Of a stretch of 64,000 bases of DNA, positions 8,176 through 16,627 are shown piece by piece. This DNA is from an uncultured Flavobacteriaceae bacterium (GTDB lineage: Bacteria; Bacteroidota; Bacteroidia; Flavobacteriales; Flavobacteriaceae), in assembly GCA_937923515.1 (NCBI GenBank), contig CALDUF010000012.1, positions 1 to 64,000 on the forward strand, read 5' to 3'. Below the pieces are notes generated by a model. That model was given only the letters and a program-made list of their open reading frames with translations, ran no database searches and was not told the origin of the DNA. The position numbers and the translations under genes are program-made. Numbering within the stretch: position 1 is the first letter of the stretch; every line of letters begins with the position of its first letter.

Positions 8176-8637
8176 CTATGACACTAACTCTTCATGTACT
8201 TTTTCGGTATTGATGGCCGATTGTATAGCGTTTCGATGTCTAAACAACATGGCATCAATTGTTGGCGGTAAAGTTTTATCCTTTAAAATAGCGTCGTACT
8301 CTTCTAAACTTGCTTTTTCGCCTCTAATGGCTTCTTCTAAAATGACTTCTTCATCATTTGATGAAAATAACGATTTTAAACTCATCCAATTTCTATGCAC
8401 CGTACCTTTAAAACTTCCAGAATCTTCTGGAATTTCTCCGTATTGTAAAATTTCTGTTCGCAACTCTTTAGCAAACTCGCTACGTTCAGTCGCTCTTCGC
8501 TTAAAGAATATTTTTAATGTAGCACTATCTACATTTTCGGAAGCATTCAAATACCCTTTTTCGGCATCATAGTTCTTTACCAATAATTCATTTAATTTGT
8601 TTGAAATTTCTTCTGTGTACTTCATTATCATTTTCAT
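8176..8637 (-). CDS. PA2169-family four-helix-bundle protein (DUF2383)
   Basis: This is a small, soluble, largely helical protein of the ferritin-like PA2169/DUF2383 type. Family features are an N-terminal helix with LNELLVKNYDAEKGY, a middle helix FAKELRTEILQYGEIPE and a C-terminal helix LFRHRNAIQSAI. There is no signal peptide. Three in-frame ATGs (8637, 8631, 8625) are possible; the conserved part begins at MKYTEE, so 8625 may be the true start. A diverged paralogue lies at 11407-11859. The biochemical role is not established; stress-linked expression is reported for some relatives. Confidence 0.82.
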   Translation of the reverse strand: MKMIMKYTEEISNKLNELLVKNYDAEKGYLNASENVDSATLKIFFKRRATERSEFAKELRTEILQYGEIPEDSGSFKGTVHRNWMSLKSLFSSNDEEVILEEAIRGEKASLEEYDAILKDKTLPPTIDAMLFRHRNAIQSAINTEKVHEELVS

Positions 8638-8825
8638 TTTTAAATTCCAATATCTTCTTTAAAGATGTGTATTGTATCACATCATACACCAACAATATAG
8701 GGTCAAACTCAAGTTTTGTCAAGTGTTTTAACAGGGTTTGTGATAGTATTAAGAGACATTAACATTTAAAACTTATATTTAAGATAATTTATCATAATTT
8801 AGTTTTTTCATATTTAACAGTTACC

Positions 8826-9884
8826 ATGAAACTATTTTTTTACTTAACCACATTTTTATTGTGTTTAACTTGCTATTCTCAAAACGCCCAGTTATACGTT
8901 GGCACTTATACTAAAGGTAATAGTAAGGGAATTTATAACGTAAATTTTAATACTGAAACAGGGCAGTTAAGCGACTTACAACTCGCCATCCCTATTGACA
9001 ACCCTTCGTTCTTGACGTATTCTCCTGACAGGAAATTTTTATATTCTACAAATGGTAGCGAAAGCGGATTTATTTCTTCCTACAAGATAAAAGATGATGG
9101 GAGTTTGGTTTTATTAACACGCGTTAAGAGTATGGGGAAAGGCCCGTGTCATATTTCAATTTGTGAAGACGGTAAAACGGTTTCAGTTTCAAATTATGTA
9201 GGCGGTAATATTGCAATTTATCCAGTGAATGTAGATGGGAGTTTAGCCGAGGCAAGTCAGGTTTTTGACCAAAATAGTACTGATAGAAAATCTCACGCAC
9301 ATTCTGCTTTGTTTTATAAAAATGAATTATTTGTGGCCGATTTGGGTAGAAATGCTCTATATCAATACATATCAGATGGTAATGCTTATAAATTAAATTC
9401 TGAAGCCATTATAAAAACCAAAGGAAACCCTGGTCCGCGACATTTTAAATTAACCAAAGATGGCAAATTTATTTACGTTATTAATGAATATGGCGCAACC
9501 ATCACCTCTATAAAACGCACTAAAAAAGGATTTAAACAAATTGATGAAGACAACACTTTAGAGCCTGGATTTACTGAATTTAATAAGTGTGCCGATATTC
9601 ATTTATCTAAAGATGAACGTTTTGTTTATGGATCTAATCGCGGCGAGAATACTATTGCAGTTTTTGAACGTAATATTAAAAACGGAAAACTAAATAAAAT
9701 TCAAAGTATGTCTGTTCATGGCGATTGGCCTCGTAACTTTAGTTTAGACCCTACAGGAAAATTTCTATTGGTTGCTAATATGAGAACCGAAAATATAACG
9801 GTATTTAGCATCGATAAAACCTCTGGAAGACTCACGTTTCTTCATGATTTTAAAGTTCCAGAACCTGTTTGCTTGTTATTTTAA
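8826..9884 (+). CDS. Lactonase family beta-propeller protein, exported (352 aa)
   Basis: This belongs to the seven-bladed propeller family that includes Pgl-type 6-phosphogluconolactonase. Residues 1-18 form a signal peptide (MKLFFYLTTFLLC..CYSQ). The first blade starts QLYVGTYTKGNSKGIY, and repeats such as LSKDERFVYGSNRGENTIAVF and LDPTGKFLLVANMRTENITVF recur to the end. Because it is exported, cytoplasmic pentose-phosphate function is unlikely; hydrolysis of another lactone or a binding role fits better. It is transcribed divergently from the PA2169-type gene and precedes rpsP. Confidence 0.88.
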   Translation: MKLFFYLTTFLLCLTCYSQNAQLYVGTYTKGNSKGIYNVNFNTETGQLSDLQLAIPIDNPSFLTYSPDRKFLYSTNGSESGFISSYKIKDDGSLVLLTRVKSMGKGPCHISICEDGKTVSVSNYVGGNIAIYPVNVDGSLAEASQVFDQNSTDRKSHAHSALFYKNELFVADLGRNALYQYISDGNAYKLNSEAIIKTKGNPGPRHFKLTKDGKFIYVINEYGATITSIKRTKKGFKQIDEDNTLEPGFTEFNKCADIHLSKDERFVYGSNRGENTIAVFERNIKNGKLNKIQSMSVHGDWPRNFSLDPTGKFLLVANMRTENITVFSIDKTSGRLTFLHDFKVPEPVCLLF

Positions 9885-9925
9885 ATTCACTAATAAATAA
9901 ACCGTTTATTTTTAAAAAAATATGG

Positions 9926-9933
9926 TATATTTG
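9926..9933 (+). promoter_or_regulatory. -7 box of the rpsP promoter
   Basis: TATATTTG matches the Bacteroidota -7 consensus TAnnTTTG. It lies 170 bp upstream of rpsP and so implies a long leader. Confidence 0.65.
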
Positions 9934-9943
9934 CGCCCTCAAT

Positions 9944-10088
9944 AAAGAGTTTGCATTTGATGTATTTAAAAATAGTGCAAATTCTTTATTTAGATTCTCG
10001 ATGTATCGGGAATGACAATTACAACGGAAACCTTGAAGCAAATACTTCAAGGAATTTTTTTCAATTAATAACCGAGGTCGAGAACCTC
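9944..10088 (+). promoter_or_regulatory. Hairpin-rich rpsP leader with terminator-like stem
   Basis: Four successive hairpins lie between the promoter and rpsP. A 12-bp stem pairs 9944-9955 with 9976-9987. TCTCGAT-GT-ATCGGGA spans about 9996-10011. CCTTGAAG-CAAATA-CTTCAAGG at 10031-10052 is followed by AATTTTTTT, a textbook intrinsic terminator. GAGGT/ACCTC at 10074-10088 lies 16 bp before the start codon. This could be an attenuator or a processed leader for ribosomal protein autoregulation; neither is shown. Confidence 0.55.
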
Positions 10089-10103
10089 AAATAATTAATT
10101 ATT

Positions 10104-10607
10104 ATGCCAGTAAAAATTAGATTACAAAGACACGGTAAAAAAGGAAAACCTTTTTATTGGATCGTAGCAGCAGATTCGCGATCAAAAAGAGATGGTAAAT
10201 ACTTAGAAAAATTAGGTGCTTACAATCCAAACACAAATCCAGCAATTGTAGAATTAGACGTTGATGGTGCTGTAAAATGGTTGCAAAATGGTGCACAACC
10301 AACTGATACTGCAAAAAACTTATTATCTTACAAAGGTGCTTTATTAAAAAATCATCTTGTAGGTGGTGTTAGAAAAGGCGCTTTAACTGAAGAGCAAGCA
10401 GAAGCTAAATTTACTGCTTGGTTAGAAGAAAAAGAAGCAAAAATTCAAGCTAAAGCTGATGGGTTATCTGAAGCTGAAGCTAAGGCTAAAGCTGATGCGT
10501 TAGCTGCTGAAAGAGCTGTAAACGAAGCTAGAATAGCTGCCGCTGCTCCTGTTGTTGAAGAAGCAGAAGCGCCTGGTGAAGCTGAAGCTTCTAACGAAGA
10601 AGAATAA
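10104..10607 (+). CDS. rpsP: 30S ribosomal protein S16
   Basis: The N-terminal 80 residues are canonical S16 (MPVKIRLQRHGKKGKPFYWI, KLGAYNP, WLQNGAQPTDT.K.LL). The remaining part, to 167 residues, is an Ala/Glu/Lys-rich, helical and acidic-ending tail, about twice the usual family length; such tails are common in this phylum. The protein stabilises the body of the small subunit. It has its own promoter, a structured leader and a strong terminator, and rimM follows from a separate promoter. Confidence 0.97.
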   Translation: MPVKIRLQRHGKKGKPFYWIVAADSRSKRDGKYLEKLGAYNPNTNPAIVELDVDGAVKWLQNGAQPTDTAKNLLSYKGALLKNHLVGGVRKGALTEEQAEAKFTAWLEEKEAKIQAKADGLSEAEAKAKADALAAERAVNEARIAAAAPVVEEAEAPGEAEASNEEE

Positions 10608-10629
10608 AAAAAGAATTTTTATACTTTTA

Positions 10630-10658
10630 AACTCCGATAGCAATATCGGAGTTTTTTT
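10630..10658 (+). terminator. Terminator after rpsP
   Basis: ACTCCGATA-GCAA-TATCGGAGT is followed by seven T, 23 bases after the rpsP stop codon. Confidence 0.9.
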
Positions 10659-10761
10659 GTGAAATAGTATTTTGGTTTCTAAATACGTAATTGCACAAAT
10701 ATGCCTTAAGATGAGAACCTTAATTAAATAATTAATAAGTAGTCCTTGAAACTTGCTGATT

Positions 10762-10795
10762 TTGGAACTGGGTGACAAACTTAAAAATAGATTTG
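10762..10795 (+). promoter_or_regulatory. Promoter of rimM
   Basis: TTG at 10762-10764 and TAGATTTG at 10788-10795 fit the Bacteroidota -33/-7 pattern, with a slightly wide spacing. Together with the preceding terminator it suggests rimM is transcribed separately from rpsP. Confidence 0.6.
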
Positions 10796-10850
10796 CGCCC
10801 CTTCCTAACAACAGGCAGATTCTAGGGAATAACAAAAGAATACGTTTTCT

Positions 10851-11375
10851 ATGACAAAAGAAGATTGTTTTTACTTAGGAAAGATTGTAAAAAAATATAG
10901 TTTTAAAGGCGAAGTTTTAGCAAAACTAGATACAGATCAGCCAGAACTTTATGAAAATCTTGATGCTATTTTTTTAGAACTGCGTAATAATCTAGTACCG
11001 TTTTTTGTTGAACGTTCGCAATTACACAAATCTGAATTACTTCGTATAAAATTTGAAGATGTAGATGCCGAAGCTGATGCTGATGCCATCATGAAAAGCG
11101 GCCTATATTTACCTTTGGATTTATTACCAAAGCTTGAGGGTAACAAATTTTACTTTCATGAAGTTATAGGCTTTACTATAAAAGACAAAAATTTTGGAAA
11201 CGTAGGAATTATTAAAGCGATTAACGATACCACAGCCCAATCGCTTTTTGAAATAGATAGAGATGGTATTGAAATTTTAATCCCTATGAACGATGAGTTT
11301 ATTATTAAAGTAGATAGAGACACCAAAACTATTCTTGTTGAAACGCCAGATGGTTTAATAGATTTGTACTTGTAA
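10851..11375 (+). CDS. rimM: Ribosome maturation factor RimM
   Basis: The protein has 174 residues. The N-terminal RimM barrel begins CFYLGKIVKKYSFKGEVLAKL, and the C-terminal PRC-barrel region has KFYFHEVIGFTIKD and ends DLYL. It binds S19 and helps 30S head maturation in the cytoplasm. It follows rpsP as in many bacteria, but the trmD and rplS partners of the proteobacterial operon are absent here. A bundle protein gene on the other strand converges on it. Confidence 0.95.
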   Translation: MTKEDCFYLGKIVKKYSFKGEVLAKLDTDQPELYENLDAIFLELRNNLVPFFVERSQLHKSELLRIKFEDVDAEADADAIMKSGLYLPLDLLPKLEGNKFYFHEVIGFTIKDKNFGNVGIIKAINDTTAQSLFEIDRDGIEILIPMNDEFIIKVDRDTKTILVETPDGLIDLYL

Positions 11376-11406
11376 CATGAGTTTTTTTCTATCAAAAACT
11401 TATAAA

Positions 11407-11859
11407 CTACGCTACCAATTCTCCCCTTGTTTTAATAACACCAATAGATGCTTGGATATCATCTTTTTGAGCTATTAAAAGTTTACAAACAGATAATGGC
11501 AAGTGCCTTTCTTGCAACAATGCATTACAAGCCTTAATATTTAGTTCTTTAATTTTACATAACTCTATTATTACGTAACTGCTATCCTCAATATTATTTA
11601 ATGCGCGTTTAAAACGAAAATGCGTAGCATTGAGTTTAATATTTTGCTTTCGATAACTAGCTGGCGTGCCTCCAAATTTAACAATCTCCGCTTTTAAGGC
11701 GGTATTAAACTTTCGGTTACTTGCTATGGCTTCTTTAAGGATAACTTCAAGATTATCAACTTTTATGGTAGCTAAAACTTTAAAATATATTTGCTCAACC
11801 TCAAGAGAAAAAAGTAAGAGCGTATTCATGTGTTCTAAATTATTCTCCAAGTGTTTCAT
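11407..11859 (-). CDS. Diverged PA2169/DUF2383-type helical protein
   Basis: The protein has 150 residues, is helical, and lacks a signal peptide. It aligns by eye along its length with the protein at 8176-8637: ALKAEIVKFGGTPA against ELRTEILQYGEIPE, and LPLSVCKLLIAQKDDIQASI against LPPTIDAMLFRHRNAIQSAI. It is therefore a likely paralogue, much diverged. The two lie on the same strand on either side of the rpsP-rimM segment. Function is unknown. An alternative start at the internal Met11 is possible. Confidence 0.72.
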   Translation of the reverse strand: MKHLENNLEHMNTLLLFSLEVEQIYFKVLATIKVDNLEVILKEAIASNRKFNTALKAEIVKFGGTPASYRKQNIKLNATHFRFKRALNNIEDSSYVIIELCKIKELNIKACNALLQERHLPLSVCKLLIAQKDDIQASIGVIKTRGELVA

Positions 11860-12043
11860 AGCGTTATATTTAAAAGTTATTAATTTAAGTACGTTATTAG
11901 AACTGTAAACAGACTACGAACGTATAATTTTTAACATTTTTTAATAGATTTTAACGCTTTTTAGAGGATTTTAATCAATTTTTGATCCTTTTTATCGATT
12001 TTTGATGCTTTACTAATTCGAAATCTTTTTGTGAATACCTCTT

Positions 12044-12760
12044 ATGCCACAATCCACATTTAAATTCAAAAAATTCAAAGTTAATCAAGACCAATGTGCC
12101 ATGAAAATTGGGACCGACAGTGTGTTGTTAGGTGCTTGGACATCTTTAAAAAACAACCCTATCTCAATTTTAGATATTGGTGCAGGCACAGGTATTTTAG
12201 CGTTAATACTAGCACAACGCAGTAATGCAGAACTTATAGACGCTATAGAGATTGATGATAGTGCCTACGAACAATGTGTTGGCAATTTTGAGCAATCGCC
12301 TTGGGGAGATAGATTGTTTTGTTACCATGCATCATTACAAGAATTTGCAGATGAGATAGACGAGATGTATGATGTAATTATCTGCAATCCGCCTTTTTAC
12401 TCTGAAGACTATAAGACTAATAGCGCTCAACGCGACTTAGCGCGCTTTGAAGACGCTATGCCTTTTGAACATCTTTTACAAAGTGTTGCAAAACTACTTT
12501 CGTTACACAGTATTTTTTCTGTTATTATCCCTTTTAAAGAAGAGCAACGTTTTATTAATTTAGCTTCAACGTTCAATCTTTTTCCAAATAACATACTACA
12601 CGTAAAAGGACATTCAAATTCAGAAATTAAAAGAAGTTTAATTGAATTCTCATTTCGGAAAAGCGAGGTAATTATCAAAACTCTAATTATTGAAATAGAA
12701 AGACACCAATACACTAAAGATTACATTACCCTAACTAAAGATTTTTATTTGAAGATGTAA
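12044..12760 (+). CDS. trmN6: tRNA1(Val) (adenine(37)-N6)-methyltransferase
   Basis: This is a class I SAM-dependent methyltransferase of 238 residues. Motif I DIGAGTG is at 44-50, and the N6-adenine motif NPPFY at 115-119. The N-terminal FKFKKFKVNQDQCAMKIGTDS is typical of the YfiC/TrmN6 group. It methylates A37 next to the anticodon of tRNA1(Val). It lies near rimM, another translation gene. The 180 bp upstream are very T-rich and contain recurring TTTTAA and GATTTTTGAT words but no clear promoter. Confidence 0.92.
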   Translation: MPQSTFKFKKFKVNQDQCAMKIGTDSVLLGAWTSLKNNPISILDIGAGTGILALILAQRSNAELIDAIEIDDSAYEQCVGNFEQSPWGDRLFCYHASLQEFADEIDEMYDVIICNPPFYSEDYKTNSAQRDLARFEDAMPFEHLLQSVAKLLSLHSIFSVIIPFKEEQRFINLASTFNLFPNNILHVKGHSNSEIKRSLIEFSFRKSEVIIKTLIIEIERHQYTKDYITLTKDFYLKM

Positions 12761-12865
12761 TTAAATTGATATAGATTCTTTAAATTTGATAGCATAAAGT
12801 GATGAATTCTTTAAAAAAATAACCAGCCGTTAGATATTCACATTTTGCAACTCAAATTATAAGCT

Positions 12866-14044
12866 ATGAAACCTGATTTATTTGAAGCGCCAGATTATTA
12901 CAATTTAGACGAATTACTCACCGATGAGCATAAATTAGTACGCGACGCAGCTAGAGCATGGGTAAAACGTGATGTTTCGCCAATTATTGAAGCCTATGCT
13001 CAAAAAGCAGAATTTCCAAAACAAATTATAGGAGGTTTAGCTGAAATTGGTGCTTTTGGCCCCTACATACCTACGGCGTATGGTGGCGCAGGTTTAGACC
13101 AAATTTCGTATGGTTTAATTATGCAAGAAATTGAGCGTGGCGATTCTGGCGTTAGGTCTACAGCTTCAGTACAATCTTCTTTAGTAATGTATCCTATTTG
13201 GAAATATGGTAATGAGGCACAACGCCAAAAATATTTACCCAAATTAGCAAGTGGCGAATGGATGGGATGCTTTGGATTAACAGAGCCAGACCATGGTAGT
13301 AACCCTGGTGGTATGACTACTAATTTTAAAGATAAAGGCGATCACTATGTATTAAATGGTGCAAAGCTGTGGATTAGCAATGCGCCTTTTGCTCAGGTTG
13401 CTGTGGTTTGGGCTAAAGACGAAGGTGGTCGCATTCACGGATTACTAGTAGAGCGCGGTATGACAGGGTTTTCTACTCCAGAAACACATAATAAATGGTC
13501 GTTGCGAGCATCGGCTACTGGCGAGCTTATTTTTGATAACGTAAAAGTGCCAAAGGAAAACTTATTACCCAATAAATCTGGTTTGGGTGCACCACTTGGT
13601 TGCTTAGATTCTGCACGATATGGTATTGCTTGGGGCGCTATTGGTGCAGCAATGGATTGCTACGACACCGCATTACGCTATAGCAAAGAACGCATACAAT
13701 TTGGGAGACCTATTGGACAGTTTCAACTACAGCAAAAAAAGCTAGCTGAAATGATTACAGAAATTACAAAGGCGCAATTGCTGGCTTGGAGATTGGGTGT
13801 AATGCGCGACAACAACACAGCTACCTCTGCACAAATATCTATGGCAAAACGTAATAATGTAGCTATGGCCATAACTATAGCCAGAGAAGCGCGCCAAATG
13901 CTTGGTGGCATGGGCATAACTGGAGAATATAGTATTATGCGCCACATGATGAATTTAGAAAGTGTTGTTACTTATGAAGGCACGCACGATATTCATTTAT
14001 TAATTACGGGCTTAGATATTACAGGATTAAATGGGTTTAAATAG
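12866..14044 (+). CDS. gcdH: Glutaryl-CoA dehydrogenase
   Basis: This is an acyl-CoA dehydrogenase of 392 residues. The FAD/substrate signature MGCFGLTEPDHGSNPGGM lies around 131-148, and the catalytic base is Glu371 in TYEGTHDIH, the position used by glutaryl-CoA dehydrogenases. The SARYGIAWGAIGAA segment also fits that subgroup. It oxidises and decarboxylates glutaryl-CoA to crotonyl-CoA in lysine and tryptophan breakdown, passing electrons to ETF. It is monocistronic by position; no other lysine-degradation gene is in the window. Confidence 0.93.
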   Translation: MKPDLFEAPDYYNLDELLTDEHKLVRDAARAWVKRDVSPIIEAYAQKAEFPKQIIGGLAEIGAFGPYIPTAYGGAGLDQISYGLIMQEIERGDSGVRSTASVQSSLVMYPIWKYGNEAQRQKYLPKLASGEWMGCFGLTEPDHGSNPGGMTTNFKDKGDHYVLNGAKLWISNAPFAQVAVVWAKDEGGRIHGLLVERGMTGFSTPETHNKWSLRASATGELIFDNVKVPKENLLPNKSGLGAPLGCLDSARYGIAWGAIGAAMDCYDTALRYSKERIQFGRPIGQFQLQQKKLAEMITEITKAQLLAWRLGVMRDNNTATSAQISMAKRNNVAMAITIAREARQMLGGMGITGEYSIMRHMMNLESVVTYEGTHDIHLLITGLDITGLNGFK

Positions 14045-14109
14045 CAAAATTTAACTTCTAAAAACTAAATTTTAAGCCGTTTTAACTGATAAAACCTATG
14101 AGTAAATAA

Positions 14110-14117
14110 TATATTTG
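14110..14117 (+). promoter_or_regulatory. -7 box before the Cys-motif small protein
   Basis: TATATTTG matches TAnnTTTG exactly and ends 14 bp before the TTG start at 14132. The transcript would have an almost absent leader if that start is right. Confidence 0.5.
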
Positions 14118-14131
14118 CAAAAAACTTTGCA

Positions 14132-14521
14132 TTGCAAAAATATATTGCCACTTTTTTTGTTTTTCTATATTTGCTTGCCATGTTAAGACCGGTGCAACCT
14201 TACGTTGAGTTTGTACTAAATCAAGATTATATTGCTGAGTTTTTATGTATTAATAAAGACAAACCCCAACTGCAATGTAATGGAAAATGCCACTTGGTAA
14301 AACAACTTGAAAAACAACAGGAACAAGAACCTTTTTCTGCGTTATCCATTGCTTTAGAAAACTATCCTATTGGGTTTGTAAACATTATTAAAATAGCGCG
14401 TTTTAATGTGTTTTTATTTCAGAAAAAAGTAGCGCACGTTCCTTATCGTAGCTTATATTATTTTGAATATAATTTTAGCGACTTTCGCCCACCAGACGTT
14501 GTATCATTAATTTTTTGCTAA
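14132..14521 (+). CDS. Small membrane-anchored protein with C-x9-C-x3-CH motif
   Basis: This is a 129-residue unknown. Residues 1-20 are a hydrophobic signal or anchor. A cysteine motif follows: Cys39, Cys49, Cys53 and His54 (LCINKDKPQLQCNGKCHLVKQ). The start used is TTG at 14132, because it gives the full hydrophobic segment; the first ATG is at 14177. The next gene on the strand encodes a His/Met-rich exported protein, so a role in metal (for example copper) handling is plausible, but that is inference. A copy of the dispersed repeat lies between the two. Confidence 0.72.
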   Translation: MQKYIATFFVFLYLLAMLRPVQPYVEFVLNQDYIAEFLCINKDKPQLQCNGKCHLVKQLEKQQEQEPFSALSIALENYPIGFVNIIKIARFNVFLFQKKVAHVPYRSLYYFEYNFSDFRPPDVVSLIFC

Positions 14522-14530
14522 TATGCTTTT

Positions 14531-14680
14531 GCGTTAGCGATAGCAACGGCATCCTTTTTTGATAAACTGTATTTTGTTTAGAATGCTATAGTATACCTAT
14601 ATTAAAAAGGCTTCTGAATATTAACACTTTAAAACATCAAAAAAGATATAGTGGATAGCGCGACCCTTGTGGTAACGCCC
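14531..14680 (+). repeat. Structured dispersed repeat, copy B
   Basis: It starts GCGTTAGCGATAGCAACGGCATCCTTTTTT, has a variable AT-rich middle, then AAAAAAGATATAGTGGATAGC, CGACCC and GGTAACGCCC. It aligns block by block with copy C (18377-18582). It lies in the plus orientation between two plus-strand genes. Confidence 0.7.
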
Positions 14681-14710
14681 AAATACTTATACATTTTTTA
14701 AAACCATATA

Positions 14711-15754
14711 ATGAAATATATATATTTTGTTGCACTTTTTTACGTTGCAACCTTATCAACTTTTGCTCAACACGAGCATGACAACAACGACAACGCATTA
14801 GAATTAAAACAATGGTCGTCTAGCAGGCCTGATGGGCATGCGCCAATAGGTGTTATGGGAGACCACACGCACCACAAAGGCGGTTTGATGTTCTCGTACC
14901 GCTACATGACTATGGATATGCGCCAATTGAGACAAGGCACTAACGATGTGACTACTGCTGATGCTCACGCCAACTACATGGTTGCACCGCTAGATATGGT
15001 AATGCATATGCACATGCTTGGCGCCATGTATGCGCCTTCGGATAGAATTACTATTATGGCCATGGCAAATTACGTAGAAAACGATATGAATTTGCAAATG
15101 CGTAATGGCAATAGGTTTTCTACCAACACCTCTGGCTTTGGAGATGTTATGGTGAGCGCCTTATACAGTATTTTTAATAAAAATAGAAAAGCAATGCACG
15201 CACAAATTGGTGTAAATATACCAACAGGAAGCATTGAAGAAACAGGCGTGCTACCAGTATCTATGGGAAATGCAGTGCAGTTGCCTTACCCAATGCAAAC
15301 AGGTACAGGTTCGTTTGGTGCTAAATTAGGATTAACGTATTTAGGACAGTGCAATACATTTTCGTGGGGACACCAATTGACAGGATTGGTTAATTTAAAC
15401 GATAATAGTCAAGATTATAAATTTGGAAACAGATACCAACTTAACAATTGGATTGCTGCAAAAGCTGGTGATAATTTAAGTGTTTCTGTAAGATTAGAAG
15501 GTGTGGTTGTTACTGAAATTGATGGTGCTAGCCCACTATTAAACCCTGTAATGGTGACTACTGCCGATACTGCAAACTCTGGTGGTACTTTTATAAATAC
15601 TGGTTTTGGTTTGAATTATTTTATTATAAATGGCAGTTTAAAAGGGTTACGTTTTGCAACTGAAATTTCTACGCCTTTGTATCAAGATTTAAATGGCGTG
15701 CAATTAAAACAGAATTATAATTTGATGTTTGGTTTGCAATATGCGCTACATTAA
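14711..15754 (+). CDS. Exported His/Met-rich putative outer-membrane protein
   Basis: The protein has 347 residues with a 20-residue signal peptide ending TLSTFAQ. The mature N-terminal third is unusually rich in His and Met (HEHDNN, GDHTHHKGG, MTMDM, MVMHMHMLGAMY), which suggests a metal, possibly copper, ligand set. The rest looks like a beta-barrel of the transporter/MetA-pathway type, with alternating hydrophobic strands to the end (NLMFGLQYALH). The Cys-motif protein at 14132 precedes it. The substrate is unknown. The next gene is separated by a terminator. Confidence 0.75.
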   Translation: MKYIYFVALFYVATLSTFAQHEHDNNDNALELKQWSSSRPDGHAPIGVMGDHTHHKGGLMFSYRYMTMDMRQLRQGTNDVTTADAHANYMVAPLDMVMHMHMLGAMYAPSDRITIMAMANYVENDMNLQMRNGNRFSTNTSGFGDVMVSALYSIFNKNRKAMHAQIGVNIPTGSIEETGVLPVSMGNAVQLPYPMQTGTGSFGAKLGLTYLGQCNTFSWGHQLTGLVNLNDNSQDYKFGNRYQLNNWIAAKAGDNLSVSVRLEGVVVTEIDGASPLLNPVMVTTADTANSGGTFINTGFGLNYFIINGSLKGLRFATEISTPLYQDLNGVQLKQNYNLMFGLQYALH

Positions 15755-15786
15755 ATAGTTTTTAATTTTAAATTGCTCTAAGTACT

Positions 15787-15818
15787 AAAAAAGCATCTCT
15801 TTTGAGGTGCTTTTTTAT
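15787..15818 (+). terminator. Terminator after the His/Met-rich protein gene
   Basis: AAAAAAGCATCTC-TTTT-GAGGTGCTTTTTT forms a stem with a T tail, about 30 bp after the stop codon. Confidence 0.88.
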
Positions 15819-15852
15819 GCTCAACTGTTAAAGTTGTATCTTTAAAATAAAA

Positions 15853-16596
15853 ATGGCCATTACTAAAGCACTCAATATTTTAGCATTTGGAGTTGTTCTG
15901 TTTTGTTGTACTTCGAATACTGAAGACATTACAACTAAACTTGAAGACATCCAAGAGCAAGAAGACACTAACACGTTTAAAAACGACACACTAAAAATAA
16001 TAGCACTTGGGGATAGTTACACCATTGGTGAAAGCGTATGCAGTAGCTGTAAATTTCCTGAGCAACTTAAAGATAGTATTGTAAATATAATTAGCGATGC
16101 AACTATTGAACTTACTGTTATTGCAAAAACTGGTTGGACTACTTCTGCACTTAAAAATGCGCTAGAAGCTGAAACACTGGCTGAAGATTATGATATCGCC
16201 ACTTTGCTTATTGGCGTTAATAACCAATTTCAACGTAGGCCTTTTGAATTGTTTGAAAAGGAATTTCCAGAATTAGTAACCAAAGCTGTAACCTATGCTG
16301 GCGGTAAAGCAAAAAACCTAATTGTTATTTCTATTCCAGACTATGCGTTTACGCCTTTTGGTAATGGCAATTTAAACATATCAAATGGTATTAATACGTA
16401 CAACACCTTTATAAAAAACTATTGCGATGCTAATAACATTACATACGTTTTTATTACAGATATTACCCGACAAGGTATAGAAAATCCCAGCTTAGTAGCT
16501 AACGATGGGTTGCACCCTTCTACTTTGGCATACTCAAAATTTGTGAGTAGACTTTTGCCAGAGGCTTTGGAAAAAATAGGATATAATACTGACTAA
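15853..16596 (+). CDS. SGNH/GDSL hydrolase, probable lipoprotein
   Basis: The protein has 247 residues. The N-terminal hydrophobic segment ends in LFCCTSN, a loose lipobox, so it is probably lipid-anchored. The block I motif GDSYT is at 53-57 with nucleophile Ser55. Block V is DGLHPS at 218-223, with Asp218 and His221. GDSL enzymes hydrolyse esters; the substrate here is unknown. It begins a plus-strand run with the metallophosphoesterase (31 bp later) and the DUF1853 gene (35 bp after that). Confidence 0.88.
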   Translation: MAITKALNILAFGVVLFCCTSNTEDITTKLEDIQEQEDTNTFKNDTLKIIALGDSYTIGESVCSSCKFPEQLKDSIVNIISDATIELTVIAKTGWTTSALKNALEAETLAEDYDIATLLIGVNNQFQRRPFELFEKEFPELVTKAVTYAGGKAKNLIVISIPDYAFTPFGNGNLNISNGINTYNTFIKNYCDANNITYVFITDITRQGIENPSLVANDGLHPSTLAYSKFVSRLLPEALEKIGYNTD

Positions 16597-16627
16597 ATTA
16601 CCTATATTAGCCTAAAGCCATGTAAGC

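Noticed and set aside
10500-10835. 111-codon minus-strand frame after rpsP
   Set aside because: It overlaps the rpsP tail, its terminator and the rimM promoter; the Phe/Ser-rich product is the complement of Ala/Glu codons.
11930-12030. Recurring TTTTAA/GATTTTTGAT words before trmN6
   Set aside because: The words are irregular in spacing and composition-driven; no clear tandem unit or binding site could be defined.
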